Shown here: piece after piece, positions 1 through 9,213 of the stretch | Numbering within the stretch: the stretch's first letter is position 1 | How the letters are laid out: every line of letters begins with the position of its first letter | DNA from: Alkalibacter mobilis | GTDB taxonomy: Bacteria > Bacillota > Clostridia > Eubacteriales > Alkalibacteraceae | Direction of reading: 5' to 3' | NCBI RefSeq assembly: GCF_015594845.1 | Contig: NZ_JADNRK010000006.1 | Coordinates: 62,001 to 126,000, forward strand | Length of the DNA stretch: 64,000 nt | The notes under the pieces: model-generated | Database searches by the model: none | What the model was told of the DNA's origin: nothing | The model's input: the letters and a program-made list of their open reading frames with translations, nothing else | Program-made: the position numbers and the translations under genes

Positions 1-1541
1 TTGTGGAAAATACCAAAATAAACTATGCGGAACAAAGTGTTGAAATAGGTCACAAAATTCTTTTCCAAAATTCAACGGATCCAAATCTAATTGTAGGGGT
101 AGAGATATGCGAGGACTTATGGGTTCCGATCCCACCGAGCAGCTATCAATCACTTAGGGGAGCAACTGTGATTTTAAATCCTTCTGCAAGCAACGATTTA
201 GTAGGCAAAAATGATTATAGAAATGAACTGGTGAGAAATCAATCCGCCAGAATAATGGGGGCTTATTGCTATTCATCTGCAGGATATGGCGAGTCCACCA
301 CTGATGTTGTTTACGGTGGAGGCGCAATCATATGCGAGAATGGAGTCAAACTGAAAGAGAGTGAAAGATTTTCTTTGGAAAGCGAGTCGATTTATGCAGA
401 TGTGGACATAAACCGATTGGCAGGCGAAAGAATCAAAAAACAAGGGTCGTTTCATATGAATAATCCTGCGGAGGATAGCTCATACAAGATCATATCTTTT
501 AGTTTGCCGGATAAAATAAAGAAAATAGACAGAATCGTATGGAAGCACCCTTTTGTTCCTTTTAATACTTACGACAGAAATCATAGGTGCGAAGAAATAT
601 TCAACATACAGATAAGTGCTTTAGCCAAGAGATTGGTGCACACCGCAAGTAAAGGTTTGGTTGTAGGCATTTCGGGTGGTTTGGATTCAACGCTGGCACT
701 ACTGGTTTGTGTGAAAACATGCGACAGATTGGGTATAGATCGAAAAACCGTTAGAGCCATAACAATGCCGGGGTTTGGAACTACGGACAGAACATACAAT
801 AACGCATTGAATCTTATGAAGAATTTGAATGTTTATTATGAAGAGATATCTATCGTTGACGCTACTTTACAGCATTTTAAGGATATAGGGCATGATCCAC
901 AGGTACACAATGTGACATATGAAAATTCTCAAGCCAGGGAAAGAACTCAAATTTTAATGGATGTGGCAAACAGGGACAATGGATTAGTAGTGGGAACTGG
1001 TGATCTTTCAGAGTTGGCACTGGGATGGGCTACATATAATGGCGATCATATGTCGATGTATGGGGTAAACAGTGGTATTCCAAAAACATTGGTTAGATAT
1101 TTGGTGAAATGGATAGCAGACAATAGCCTTCAGGAGGTCAAAGAGACCTTATACGATATTTTAGATACGCCTGTTAGTCCCGAGTTGTTGCCCCCTGACG
1201 ATCAGGGTTTGATTTCTCAAAAGACTGAAGAAGTAGTTGGACCTTACGAACTTCATGACTTCTATTTATATTATGGAATAAGATTTGGTTTTACACCGGG
1301 GAAAATTTTTGAATTGGCAAAACTGGCCTTTGACGATCAGTATGCTGATGAAATACTGTACAAATGGCTTGAAAAGTTCTGCTACAGGTTTATTTCTCAA
1401 CAATTTAAAAGGTCATGTCTTCCAGATGGACCTAAGGTAGGTTCTATAAATTTATCGCCAAGGGGTGATTGGAGAATGCCAAGCGATGCATCGGTGAAAG
1501 TCTGGGAGACCGAATTGAAAATAATCAAAGACAGTATTTAA
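1..1541 (+). CDS. nadE: NAD(+) synthase, glutamine-hydrolysing (5' end outside window)
   Basis: Final step of NAD synthesis: amidation of deamido-NAD using ammonia released from glutamine. The visible part (about 512 residues) has the end of a nitrilase-type glutaminase domain, with the nucleophile Cys in ICEDLWVP near visible residue 36, followed by the synthetase domain with the ATP-pyrophosphatase loop SGGLDST near residue 224 and the GTGDLSELALGW motif. Full-length members have roughly 640 residues, so about 130 N-terminal residues, including the glutaminase Glu and Lys, lie upstream of the window; the first in-frame codon seen here is not the real start. The 3' end converges on a small TrpR-like gene with a 15-bp gap. 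Confidence 0.95.
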   Translation, partial: VENTKINYAEQSVEIGHKILFQNSTDPNLIVGVEICEDLWVPIPPSSYQSLRGATVILNPSASNDLVGKNDYRNELVRNQSARIMGAYCYSSAGYGESTTDVVYGGGAIICENGVKLKESERFSLESESIYADVDINRLAGERIKKQGSFHMNNPAEDSSYKIISFSLPDKIKKIDRIVWKHPFVPFNTYDRNHRCEEIFNIQISALAKRLVHTASKGLVVGISGGLDSTLALLVCVKTCDRLGIDRKTVRAITMPGFGTTDRTYNNALNLMKNLNVYYEEISIVDATLQHFKDIGHDPQVHNVTYENSQARERTQILMDVANRDNGLVVGTGDLSELALGWATYNGDHMSMYGVNSGIPKTLVRYLVKWIADNSLQEVKETLYDILDTPVSPELLPPDDQGLISQKTEEVVGPYELHDFYLYYGIRFGFTPGKIFELAKLAFDDQYADEILYKWLEKFCYRFISQQFKRSCLPDGPKVGSINLSPRGDWRMPSDASVKVWETELKIIKDSI

Positions 1542-1556
1542 ATGGGTTGTGGATGT

Positions 1557-1829
1557 TTATTTGTTGATTTTAGCGAGGATCTGTTTGTATCCTTCTCCAT
1601 ATTTCAGACATCTGCTGACCCTGCTGACCGTTGTTGAACTTGCTCCTGTAATTTCTTGAATCTCTGAAAAAGTTTTGCCGTTATTGAGTCCCTGTGCAAT
1701 TTCAAGGCGATGTTGCATATCTTCTATTTCTTTGATTGTACAGAGATCTTCGAGGAAATCGGAAACTTCATCTTCGTTTTCCAGAGATATAAGACATTTT
1801 AGCAGTAATTGAAACTTGTTTTTGTCCAA
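1557..1829 (-). CDS. yerC: TrpR-like regulator, YerC/YecD family
   Basis: A 90-residue protein of the YerC/YecD family, related to the TrpR fold. It has an N-terminal helical part and a helix-turn-helix (FSEIQEITGASSTTVSRVSRCL) in the second half. It is likely a small DNA-binding protein; the target is not evident, and the family name does not imply tryptophan sensing. The start is TTG at 1829, preceded on the minus strand by GGAGG at 7-bp spacing. A TTTACT / TATAAT promoter with a 17-bp spacer can be read on the minus strand around 1877-1905. Confidence 0.85.
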   Translation of the reverse strand: MDKNKFQLLLKCLISLENEDEVSDFLEDLCTIKEIEDMQHRLEIAQGLNNGKTFSEIQEITGASSTTVSRVSRCLKYGEGYKQILAKINK

Positions 1830-1935
1830 ATTTATTCCTCCAAAACTTTATTGCCGAAAAAATGGCTTTAAGTAGATTATACTTTATTAAACTAAAGCAG
1901 TAAAGCAATAAATGTTTTTAATGTTTGATAAATAA

Positions 1936-1956
1936 TTTTGTGGTATAATTCATTGG
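1936..1956 (+). promoter_or_regulatory. extended -10 promoter of rodA
   Basis: TGGTATAAT (TG-n-TATAAT) at 1941-1949 is an extended -10 element 32 bp before the rodA ATG. No good -35 lies at 17 bp, which is common with an extended -10. Expected transcript start is near 1956, leaving a 25-nt leader with the ribosome binding site GGAGAAGG. Confidence 0.55.
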
Positions 1957-1980
1957 TTGATCAATGGAGAAGGTGAATTT

Positions 1981-3102
1981 ATGGAATGGATCAAGTATTT
2001 AAAGAAATTAGATTTCTTTCTTTTGTTTATTGTTGTAGTCCTGTTTGCTATCGGATTGTTTGCAATCAATGTGGCTACCAATACTGAAAACTTTTTAGCG
2101 GGGGAATCATCTTCATTCATATTCAGGCAATTGCTGGCTTTTGGATTGGGGATTGCTGGAATGATTATGATCACCATGTTGGATTATAAGACCCTTGGCC
2201 AGTACTGGATACACGTTTATGTGATCTCCATAATTGTGCTGTTGCTGGTGTATGTGCCTGGATTAGGAATAGTAAACAAAGGTACAAGAGGATGGATAGA
2301 TCTGGGAGTTATGGAATTTCAGACATCGGAAATTGCAAAACTTGGATTCATAATATCTTTTGCAAAATTGTTGGACATCAGAAAAAATAAACTTGATAAA
2401 CTCTCAGATGTTTTGTTGCTTGTCGGATTTATACTCGTACCGGTACTATTTGTGTTTATACAGCCTGACTTGGGCCAATCAATAGTGTTTTTGTTCACTG
2501 CTGCCGGTATGCTTTTTATTGCAGGACTCAATATGAAATATTATTACAGCCTTATTGGTGTTTTTATCATTGGGTTTCCCATATTTTGGAACTATTTTAT
2601 GCAGGACTTTCAGAAAAACAGGATAATAACTGTATTCAATCCTGCAAGTGATCCATTGGGGGAAGGATATCATGCCTTACAATCCATGATCACAGTGGGA
2701 TCAGGTGGGTTGTTCGGCAAAGGAGTCGCTGCAGAAAATACTATGACCAAACTGAATTACTTGCCTGCTCAGTGGACTGATTTCATTTTTTCGGTGATTT
2801 CTGAAACCGCCGGTTTCATCGGTGCATCCTTGGTGGTTTTATTATTATTCACCTTTTTATTCAGGTTGCTGAAAGATGCAAAGACCGCTAGAGATGAATT
2901 TGGTACTTTGATAATTTCAGGTGTGTGCTTTATGTTTATGTTTCAAATTTTTGAAAATGTCGGGATGACTATGGGAATCATGCCTATAACAGGAATAACT
3001 TTGCCCTTTCTAAGCTATGGAGGTAGTTCGTTGATGACAAATCTACTGGCAGTCGGAATGGTATTGAATGTAAATATGAGACGGCATCAAATTAATTTTT
3101 AA
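1981..3102 (+). CDS. rodA: RodA/FtsW-family peptidoglycan glycosyltransferase
   Basis: A SEDS-family polytopic membrane protein (373 residues) that polymerises lipid II for the lateral wall or septum. About ten hydrophobic segments are visible. Family signatures include the GTRGWIDLG stretch, the QPDLGQS motif, and the C-terminal GITLPFLSYGGSS motif typical of RodA/FtsW/SpoVE. I chose ATG 1981 because GGAGAAGGTG sits 5-14 bp upstream; a TTG 24 bp earlier lacks a ribosome binding site. RodA is preferred over FtsW by general similarity and by the lack of nearby division genes, but this is not certain. It is followed closely by the radical SAM gene and is probably cotranscribed with it. Confidence 0.9.
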   Translation: MEWIKYLKKLDFFLLFIVVVLFAIGLFAINVATNTENFLAGESSSFIFRQLLAFGLGIAGMIMITMLDYKTLGQYWIHVYVISIIVLLLVYVPGLGIVNKGTRGWIDLGVMEFQTSEIAKLGFIISFAKLLDIRKNKLDKLSDVLLLVGFILVPVLFVFIQPDLGQSIVFLFTAAGMLFIAGLNMKYYYSLIGVFIIGFPIFWNYFMQDFQKNRIITVFNPASDPLGEGYHALQSMITVGSGGLFGKGVAAENTMTKLNYLPAQWTDFIFSVISETAGFIGASLVVLLLFTFLFRLLKDAKTARDEFGTLIISGVCFMFMFQIFENVGMTMGIMPITGITLPFLSYGGSSLMTNLLAVGMVLNVNMRRHQINF

Positions 3103-3120
3103 ATTGGAAAGGAACTGTTG

Positions 3121-4977
3121 ATGAAGGAAAGATTGGAAAAATTGCTCCCATTGGTTGAAACTCCGGCTAGATATACGGGAAATGAAGTGAACAGTATCAA
3201 AAAAAGTATAAATGAAGGCACCATAAGATTTTGTATGGGTTTTCCCGATGTCTATGAAGTAGGTATGTCTCACCTTGGGATAAAGATATTATACTCGATG
3301 CTAAATGATAGAGAAGATGTATATTGTGAAAGAGTTTTTGCACCATGGACAGATATGGAAGACTTGATGAGAGAGAATGAGATACCTTTATTCTCACTTG
3401 AAACACAAACACCGGTAAGTGAGTTTGATTTTGTAGGTTTTACTTTGCAATATGAGATGAGTTATACAAATATTTTGAATATGCTGGATTTAGCCGGCGT
3501 ACAGATTTTTGCCAAAGACAGGGATGAAAGATCACCATTGATAATCTTTGGCGGACCATGCGCCTACAACCCCGAACCCATAGCTGAATTTGCAGACATG
3601 GTTATAATAGGTGAAGGCGAAGAAGTATTGTCCGAGTTGATGGATCTATATAGTACTCATAAAAATAATTATAATAGAAAGAGCTTCTTAAAAGCAGCTG
3701 CAAGAATTCAGGGAGTTTACGTTCCCGAGTTTTACAAAGCGGAATACAATGACGATGGAACGTTAAAAAGATTCGATGCAGTTGAAGCGGAAGTACCTGA
3801 AATGATTAAAAAAAGGTTCGTAAAAGATCTGGATAATATATATTATCCAGACAATTTTGTCGTGCCTTATATTGAGATCGTTCATGATAGAAGTTTGCTG
3901 GAGTTGTTTAGGGGATGTACAAGAGGGTGTAGATTCTGTCAAGCAGGAATGATTTACAGACCATTAAGAGAAAAAAGTCTTGAAACTTTAAAAAAAGATG
4001 CAGATGCTTTAATTGAAAGCACCGGTTATGAAGAAATATCATTGTCTTCATTGAGTACCATGGATTATACATGTCTTCCTGAGCTGACTGACTATCTCAT
4101 GGAAAAGTACGCTGAAAAAAGGATAGCTGTAGGTTTGCCCTCATTGAGGATAGACAGTTTTTCAATTCAGACAGCAGAAAAAATACAACAGGTTAGAAAA
4201 ACTGGATTGACTTTTGCCCCGGAAGCTGGAACTCAGAGAATGAGAGATGTCATTAACAAAGGTGTGACGGAAGAGGATCTGATAAGTTCGGTAAGTGAGG
4301 CTTTTGATTTGGGATGGGGGCATGTCAAACTTTATTTCATGATAGGTCTGCCTACTGAAACAATGGAAGACGTAGACGGGATCGCCAAGCTCGGCTACAA
4401 GGTTCTGGACAAATATTTTGAAACTAAGAGCGAGAAAAAAAATAAAAAAATTAAAGTGGTGGTTTCCACTTCCTCATTTGTTCCAAAGGCATTCACGCCT
4501 TTCCAGTGGGTAAGACAAGATACTATCGAAGAAATTACTGAAAAGCAACGATATCTTATCGATAATATGCGCAGTAAGATGATCAACTACAGCTGGCACG
4601 ATCCGAAAGTGAGTTATCTCGAAGGTGTTTTTGCCAGAGGGGACAGAAAGTTGGCAAAAGTCTTGTACTCAGCCTTTAAAAAAGGTTGCAAATTCGATGG
4701 ATCAAAGGAGCATTTCAACTATGAAAAGTGGCTTGAAGCTTTTAAAGAAGAAGGTATCGATCCTGATTTCTATACAGCTAGAGAAAGATCTGTAGATGAG
4801 CTGTTCCCTTGGGATTTTATTGATATGGGAGTAACAAAGGCTTTTCTTGCCAAGGAATATCAAAAGGCACTTCAAGGTAAATTGACTGGATTTTGTAAAT
4901 TCAAATGTGAGAATTGTGGATTTAACGAATTTGAAGAAGGATGGAAATGCCATGTATACAGCAAGAGTCAAGTTTAA
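3121..4977 (+). CDS. B12-binding-like radical SAM protein, TIGR03960 family
   Basis: A 618-residue radical SAM enzyme. The N-terminal half resembles a cobalamin-binding-type domain (DVYEVGMSHLGIKILY, GGPCAYNPEPIAEFADMVIIGEGEE). The radical SAM core carries the cluster motif CTRGCRFC (Cys 266, 270, 273). The C-terminus has a Cys-rich CKFKCENCGF segment that may bind metal. The biochemical reaction of TIGR03960 proteins is not established. It overlaps the next gene by 26 bp; this pair (TIGR03960 + TIGR03936) is conserved and often sits upstream of rng and rplU in Firmicutes. The ATG at 3121 is preferred over the adjacent TTG (3118), with GGAAAGGAA as ribosome binding site. Confidence 0.88.
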   Translation: MKERLEKLLPLVETPARYTGNEVNSIKKSINEGTIRFCMGFPDVYEVGMSHLGIKILYSMLNDREDVYCERVFAPWTDMEDLMRENEIPLFSLETQTPVSEFDFVGFTLQYEMSYTNILNMLDLAGVQIFAKDRDERSPLIIFGGPCAYNPEPIAEFADMVIIGEGEEVLSELMDLYSTHKNNYNRKSFLKAAARIQGVYVPEFYKAEYNDDGTLKRFDAVEAEVPEMIKKRFVKDLDNIYYPDNFVVPYIEIVHDRSLLELFRGCTRGCRFCQAGMIYRPLREKSLETLKKDADALIESTGYEEISLSSLSTMDYTCLPELTDYLMEKYAEKRIAVGLPSLRIDSFSIQTAEKIQQVRKTGLTFAPEAGTQRMRDVINKGVTEEDLISSVSEAFDLGWGHVKLYFMIGLPTETMEDVDGIAKLGYKVLDKYFETKSEKKNKKIKVVVSTSSFVPKAFTPFQWVRQDTIEEITEKQRYLIDNMRSKMINYSWHDPKVSYLEGVFARGDRKLAKVLYSAFKKGCKFDGSKEHFNYEKWLEAFKEEGIDPDFYTARERSVDELFPWDFIDMGVTKAFLAKEYQKALQGKLTGFCKFKCENCGFNEFEEGWKCHVYSKSQV

Positions 4978-5635
4978 GCGCGGAAACGAAATCAGATTTA
5001 TTTCACATTTAGACATGCAACGGATGGTACAGAGAATACTTAGAAGAGCTCATATTCCCATGAAATACAGCGAAGGATTCAATCCGCACCCCAAGCTTGC
5101 ATTTGCCATGGCTATGTCTGTAGGAATGCTTTCCGATTGTGAGTACTTTGACGTGGAATTGGAAAATCATGTCGATCCTGATGAGATGATTAGTAGAATC
5201 AACAAATCTTCACCGGAAGGATTTACTGCAGTCAATGCACTGGTAACCAATCAAAAAATGCAGTCGCTCACTTCATTGATTGAAGAAAGTGAGTACACCA
5301 TCAATGCAAAGTTGTTAAATTCCGAGGACTCAAAAAAACTTGAGGATGCCGTAAAAACTATTTTAGGAGAGGAAAGCATCAAATATAGAAAAAGGAATAA
5401 AAAAGGTCGATATAACGAAAAAGAGATCAGACCTTTGATAAAAGACCTTGATTTGGTGATTGAAAATTCTAAAATAAAGTTGGGAATGAGACTTTCCACA
5501 GGCAGCAAAGAGAATTTGCGACCGGATGTAGTGATTGGGATTTTGGATCCTGAAAAAATTTTATTTGACTGGGAGTTTGGATTTTTAACTAAAAGAACTT
5601 TTCTAGGCAAATCAAACTTAAGGGAACGTATTTAA
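4952..5635 (+). CDS. radical SAM-associated protein, TIGR03936/DUF2344 family
   Basis: A 227-residue protein beginning MYTARVKFKRGNEIRFISHLD, the typical start of the TIGR03936 (DUF2344) family that always accompanies or is fused to TIGR03960 radical SAM proteins. It has no radical SAM cysteines of its own. The conserved N-terminal RFISHLDMQRMVQRILRRA and YSEGFNPHPKL segments are clear. I chose ATG 4952, which overlaps the upstream gene by 26 bp, with GAAGGA about 12 bp upstream; translational coupling is likely. Its function is unknown and inferred to be joint with the partner. Confidence 0.85.
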   Translation: MYTARVKFKRGNEIRFISHLDMQRMVQRILRRAHIPMKYSEGFNPHPKLAFAMAMSVGMLSDCEYFDVELENHVDPDEMISRINKSSPEGFTAVNALVTNQKMQSLTSLIEESEYTINAKLLNSEDSKKLEDAVKTILGEESIKYRKRNKKGRYNEKEIRPLIKDLDLVIENSKIKLGMRLSTGSKENLRPDVVIGILDPEKILFDWEFGFLTKRTFLGKSNLRERI

Positions 5636-5678
5636 TTTTAGATTTACTTAAAATCATATATTTAAGGGAGGAATTTAA

Positions 5679-7142
5679 ATGACAAGAGTCAGATTTGCAC
5701 CTAGCCCTACAGGATACGTGCATATAGGATCTCTAAGAACGGCCTTGTACAATTATTTATTTGCAAAGAAAAATAACGGCAGCTATATACTGCGGATAGA
5801 AGATACTGATCAAAAGAGACTGATTGAAGATTCCATGGTCAACCTCATAAAATGTTTGGAGACTACCGGCATCGTTCATGATGAAGGACCCACTTTTGAA
5901 GGCGAAAAACTGATTCAAAAAGGGGAATACGGTCCGTACATTCAATCTGAAAGATTGGACATTTACAAAGATCATATACAAAGGCTTATTGACGAGGGGC
6001 ACGCTTATCATTGTTTTTGTTCCAGGGAAAGACTTGAAGAATTAAGAGAGGAACAGAGAAAAGCAAATCAGACTCCGAAATATGACGGTCATTGTAGAAC
6101 ACTTACCTCCGAACAAGTCAAGGAGCGGATAGCTAATGGCGAAGATTATGTAATAAGGTTGAAGATGCCTGAAAATCACAATATCAGTTTTTATGATGAG
6201 GTAAGAGGGGAAATATGTATCAACAGCGATGAAGTCGATGACCAAGTCCTTGTCAAATCTGACGGGTTTCCCACTTATCATTTTGCTGTAGTCATAGACG
6301 ACCACTTGATGAAGATTACTCACGTAATTAGAGGAGAGGAATGGTTGCCATCCACTCCCAAGCATGTACTGCTCTACGAGGCTTTCGGATGGGAAAAACC
6401 TGTATATGTTCATTTGCCGAATATATTAAATCCGGACAAGAAAAAACTAAGCAAAAGACAAGGGGACGTAGCAGTAGAGGATTTTTTGGCCAAAGGTTAT
6501 CTGCCTGAAGCGTTGATCAACTACATTGCGCTGTTGGGATGGAGCCCCGATGTAAATGAAGAGATATTCTCCATGGAGGAGCTTGTCGAACACTTTGACA
6601 TAAAAAGAGTAAATAAATCAGGTGCAGTTTTTGACGTTAACAAGTTAAACTGGATGAATGGTGAATATATAAGAAAGATGACATTGGAAGACGCCACAAA
6701 ATCGGCTTTGCCTTTTATGTTGGAAACAGGTTATGTAACCAAGGCAGATGAAATCGAAAGGTTTGAATACTTGGTAAGGATCGTAGATACATTTATTGAG
6801 AAAATGGACAAGTTTTCTGATATTAAAGATGAAATGAAGAGCATATTCGAATACAATTTGGAAAACTCTGAAGAAGTTACTGAAATGCTTAATTTGGACA
6901 GCACGCCTGTTCTAGCGAAGGCAGCGGTTGAAAAAATGTCTGAATTGGAAGACTTTAGTCCGGAGAATCTCAAGTCTCTATTCAAGGAAATTCAAAAGGA
7001 ATATGGCATTAAAGGAAAGAATTTGTTCATGCCGGCACGAATAATAGCTACAGGATCCATGCACGGATCTGATTTGATGAAGATAATGAGCATCCTAGGC
7101 AAGGATGAAACCATTAAAAGATTCAGTAGCTACAATAGATAA
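5679..7142 (+). CDS. gltX: glutamate--tRNA ligase
   Basis: A class I aminoacyl-tRNA synthetase of 487 residues that charges tRNA-Glu. The HIGH-type signature is APSPTGYVHIGSLRTALYNYL (residues 7-27), and the KMSKS-type loop is KKLSKRQGD near residues 253-260. A CFCSRERLEELREEQ segment lies in the zinc-binding-like insertion. Length is normal for the family. The ribosome binding site AGGGAGG lies 8 bp before ATG. A hairpin terminator follows at 7155. Whether the enzyme also makes Glu-tRNA-Gln cannot be decided here. Confidence 0.96.
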   Translation: MTRVRFAPSPTGYVHIGSLRTALYNYLFAKKNNGSYILRIEDTDQKRLIEDSMVNLIKCLETTGIVHDEGPTFEGEKLIQKGEYGPYIQSERLDIYKDHIQRLIDEGHAYHCFCSRERLEELREEQRKANQTPKYDGHCRTLTSEQVKERIANGEDYVIRLKMPENHNISFYDEVRGEICINSDEVDDQVLVKSDGFPTYHFAVVIDDHLMKITHVIRGEEWLPSTPKHVLLYEAFGWEKPVYVHLPNILNPDKKKLSKRQGDVAVEDFLAKGYLPEALINYIALLGWSPDVNEEIFSMEELVEHFDIKRVNKSGAVFDVNKLNWMNGEYIRKMTLEDATKSALPFMLETGYVTKADEIERFEYLVRIVDTFIEKMDKFSDIKDEMKSIFEYNLENSEEVTEMLNLDSTPVLAKAAVEKMSELEDFSPENLKSLFKEIQKEYGIKGKNLFMPARIIATGSMHGSDLMKIMSILGKDETIKRFSSYNR

Positions 7143-7154
7143 ATATTTAAAAAG

Positions 7155-7180
7155 AATCTCATTTTATGAGATTTTTTTTA
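7155..7180 (+). terminator. Rho-independent terminator after gltX
   Basis: Stem AATCTCAT / ATGAGATT with a TTT loop, followed by a run of T residues, 13 bp after the gltX stop codon. Confidence 0.85.
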
Positions 7181-7253
7181 TTGATAAGTATCACAAAATT
7201 ATTTAATGTGGTAAAATGAACAGGTAAACCATTACATTTTATGGAGGGAAACT

Positions 7254-7772
7254 ATGAACGTTCAAGAAGAAGCAAAAAAATTATTTGACAATGCTGACCT
7301 GATTCCAAGAGAATCTATTTCTTTGAACATCGAAGTCAGAAAAATGTGCGAAAGAAATCAATGTGGCCAATATAACAAAAACTGGGCTTGTCCCCCGGCA
7401 TTGGCACCCCTTGATGAAATAAAAAAGACATTTGACAGATTCGATAATTTTATTATGTTGTCCAACGTTTATCAATTGGAGGACAGTATGGATTTTGAAG
7501 GAATGATAGAGGGGATCGAAGACTTTCAAGAAAGATTGGTAAAGTTGAACAAGATCCTTAAAGGGAAAACCGAATATTTGATATTAGGAGCAGGAGGATG
7601 CAGCCTTTGCAGAAAATGTACTTATCCGGATGAACCTTGCAGAAGACCTGAAGACATGATCATATCACTTGAAGCATACGGAATAGAAGTAGTCAAGCTG
7701 ATGAAGGACAACGGACTTAAATACAATAACGGCCCCAATACCATGACTTATATGGGTGGCGTGCTGTTTTAA
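7254..7772 (+). CDS. DUF2284 metal-binding-type protein
   Basis: A 172-residue cytosolic protein with two Cys clusters typical of DUF2284: CERNQCGQYNKNWACPP near residues 32-48 and GCSLCRKCTYPDEPCRRP near residues 119-136. The spacing suggests one or two iron-sulfur clusters or a metal site; this is inference, and no reaction is known. It stands alone between a terminator and the convergent argH gene. An extended -10 element (TGGTAAAAT, 7209-7217) lies upstream, and GGAGGG precedes the ATG. Confidence 0.8.
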   Translation: MNVQEEAKKLFDNADLIPRESISLNIEVRKMCERNQCGQYNKNWACPPALAPLDEIKKTFDRFDNFIMLSNVYQLEDSMDFEGMIEGIEDFQERLVKLNKILKGKTEYLILGAGGCSLCRKCTYPDEPCRRPEDMIISLEAYGIEVVKLMKDNGLKYNNGPNTMTYMGGVLF

Positions 7773-7793
7773 AATCTTGATTAAAAAATTATA

Positions 7794-7833
7794 GGCCCTT
7801 GTCTGTTTAAAATGCGGACAAGGGCCTGTTTGA
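7794..7833. terminator. bidirectional terminator between DUF2284 gene and argH
   Basis: A 10-bp perfect stem, GGCCCTTGTC (7794-7803) and GACAAGGGCC (7817-7826), with T-rich sequence on the plus side and TATAATTTTTT on the minus side. It serves both convergent genes. Confidence 0.85.
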
Positions 7834-7836
7834 ATT

Positions 7837-9213
7837 TCAGCTTTCCATAAGATATTTTTTGTTGATATCAAGAACCTTTTTCATGGCGTCGGGAGAAGGT
7901 CCGCCCAACACCTTTCTGTTGTTAACGCATGCTTCTATGGTTATATCATCGTATATGGATTCGTCAAATACAGATGAAATTTCATTGAATTCGGCCAGTG
8001 TCAAGTCCTCAATGTTTTTGTTTTTTTCGATACAGGTCAAGACCAACTTTCCTATCACTCCATGAGCTTCTCTAAAGGGCATGCCTTTCTTAACCAGCCA
8101 ATCCGCAGCATCAGTAGCATTTGTAAAAGCTTTTTTTGCTCCAAGGTACATGGATTTCTTGTTGATTTTCATGGTTTTGACCATGTCTGTAAAAATAGGA
8201 AGGCACATGGATAGGGTTTTGACTCCATCAAAAACAGCTTCCTTGTCTTCCTGCATATCTTTGTTATATGCCAGGGGAATGCCTTTCATGGTGGTCAATA
8301 GTCCAATCAAATCTCCAAAAACTCTACCAGTTTTGCCCCTTACCAATTCTGCAATGTCAGGGTTTTTCTTTTGAGGCATTATGCTGCTTCCAGTACTGAA
8401 TTCGTCATCCAGTTTGATAAAATCAAACTCATCGGAACACCATAATATAATTTCTTCGCTGAATCTGCTGAGATGCATAATTATCATGGATAAAGCGCTT
8501 AAAAATTCGATGGCATAATCTCTATCACTGACACCGTCCATGCTGTTAAGTGTTATACTGTCAAAATTCAGCAAATCTGCGACCATTTCTCTATCCAAGT
8601 CATAGGTAGTACTTGCCAATGCACTGGAACCAAGAGGCATGACATTTGTTCTTTTATAGCAGTCTTGCAGTCTTAGCCTGTCACGCTTGAACATCTCGAA
8701 ATATGCTGTAAGATGATGAGCCAGTGTTACTGGCTGTGCCTTCTGAAGATGAGTATAACCAGGCATGATAGTATCGATGTGTTCCATTGCCATTTCGTAC
8801 AAAACCTGTTGCAGGTTCTTCAGCATTTTATCAATGGATTGTATTTGATCTTTGACGTACATCTTCATGTCAAGAGCTACTTGATCATTTCTGCTTCGTC
8901 CTGTATGAAGCTTCTTTCCAACCTCTCCAATTTTGTCGATAAGAAGTTTTTCAATATTCATGTGGATATCTTCGGCAGAAACATCAAATTCTACTTGGCC
9001 TTCTTCGATATCTGATAAAATTTCTTTAAGTCCTGAAACGATGACACGACTCTCAGCTTCGGAAATGATGTTTTGTTTTCCGAGCATTTGGGCATGTGCT
9101 ATACTGCCTTTTATATCGTAAGGATACAATATGTGATCAAAGTGTATGGACGAATTGAAATCATCTGTCAGCGGGTTAGTTTCTTTTGTGAATCTTCCAC
9201 CCCAAAGCTTCAT
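7837..9213 (-). CDS. argH: argininosuccinate lyase
   Basis: The last arginine-biosynthetic step, splitting argininosuccinate into arginine and fumarate. The 458-residue length is normal. The N-terminus MKLWGGRF is diagnostic, the family signature [12 protein letters not shown] is present, and a [10 protein letters not shown] stretch lies near residue 104. It overlaps the 3' end of argG by 4 bp (ATGA), so translation is probably coupled. It ends at a shared bidirectional terminator. Confidence 0.97.
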   Translation of the reverse strand: MKLWGGRFTKETNPLTDDFNSSIHFDHILYPYDIKGSIAHAQMLGKQNIISEAESRVIVSGLKEILSDIEEGQVEFDVSAEDIHMNIEKLLIDKIGEVGKKLHTGRSRNDQVALDMKMYVKDQIQSIDKMLKNLQQVLYEMAMEHIDTIMPGYTHLQKAQPVTLAHHLTAYFEMFKRDRLRLQDCYKRTNVMPLGSSALASTTYDLDREMVADLLNFDSITLNSMDGVSDRDYAIEFLSALSMIIMHLSRFSEEIILWCSDEFDFIKLDDEFSTGSSIMPQKKNPDIAELVRGKTGRVFGDLIGLLTTMKGIPLAYNKDMQEDKEAVFDGVKTLSMCLPIFTDMVKTMKINKKSMYLGAKKAFTNATDAADWLVKKGMPFREAHGVIGKLVLTCIEKNKNIEDLTLAEFNEISSVFDESIYDDITIEACVNNRKVLGGPSPDAMKKVLDINKKYLMES

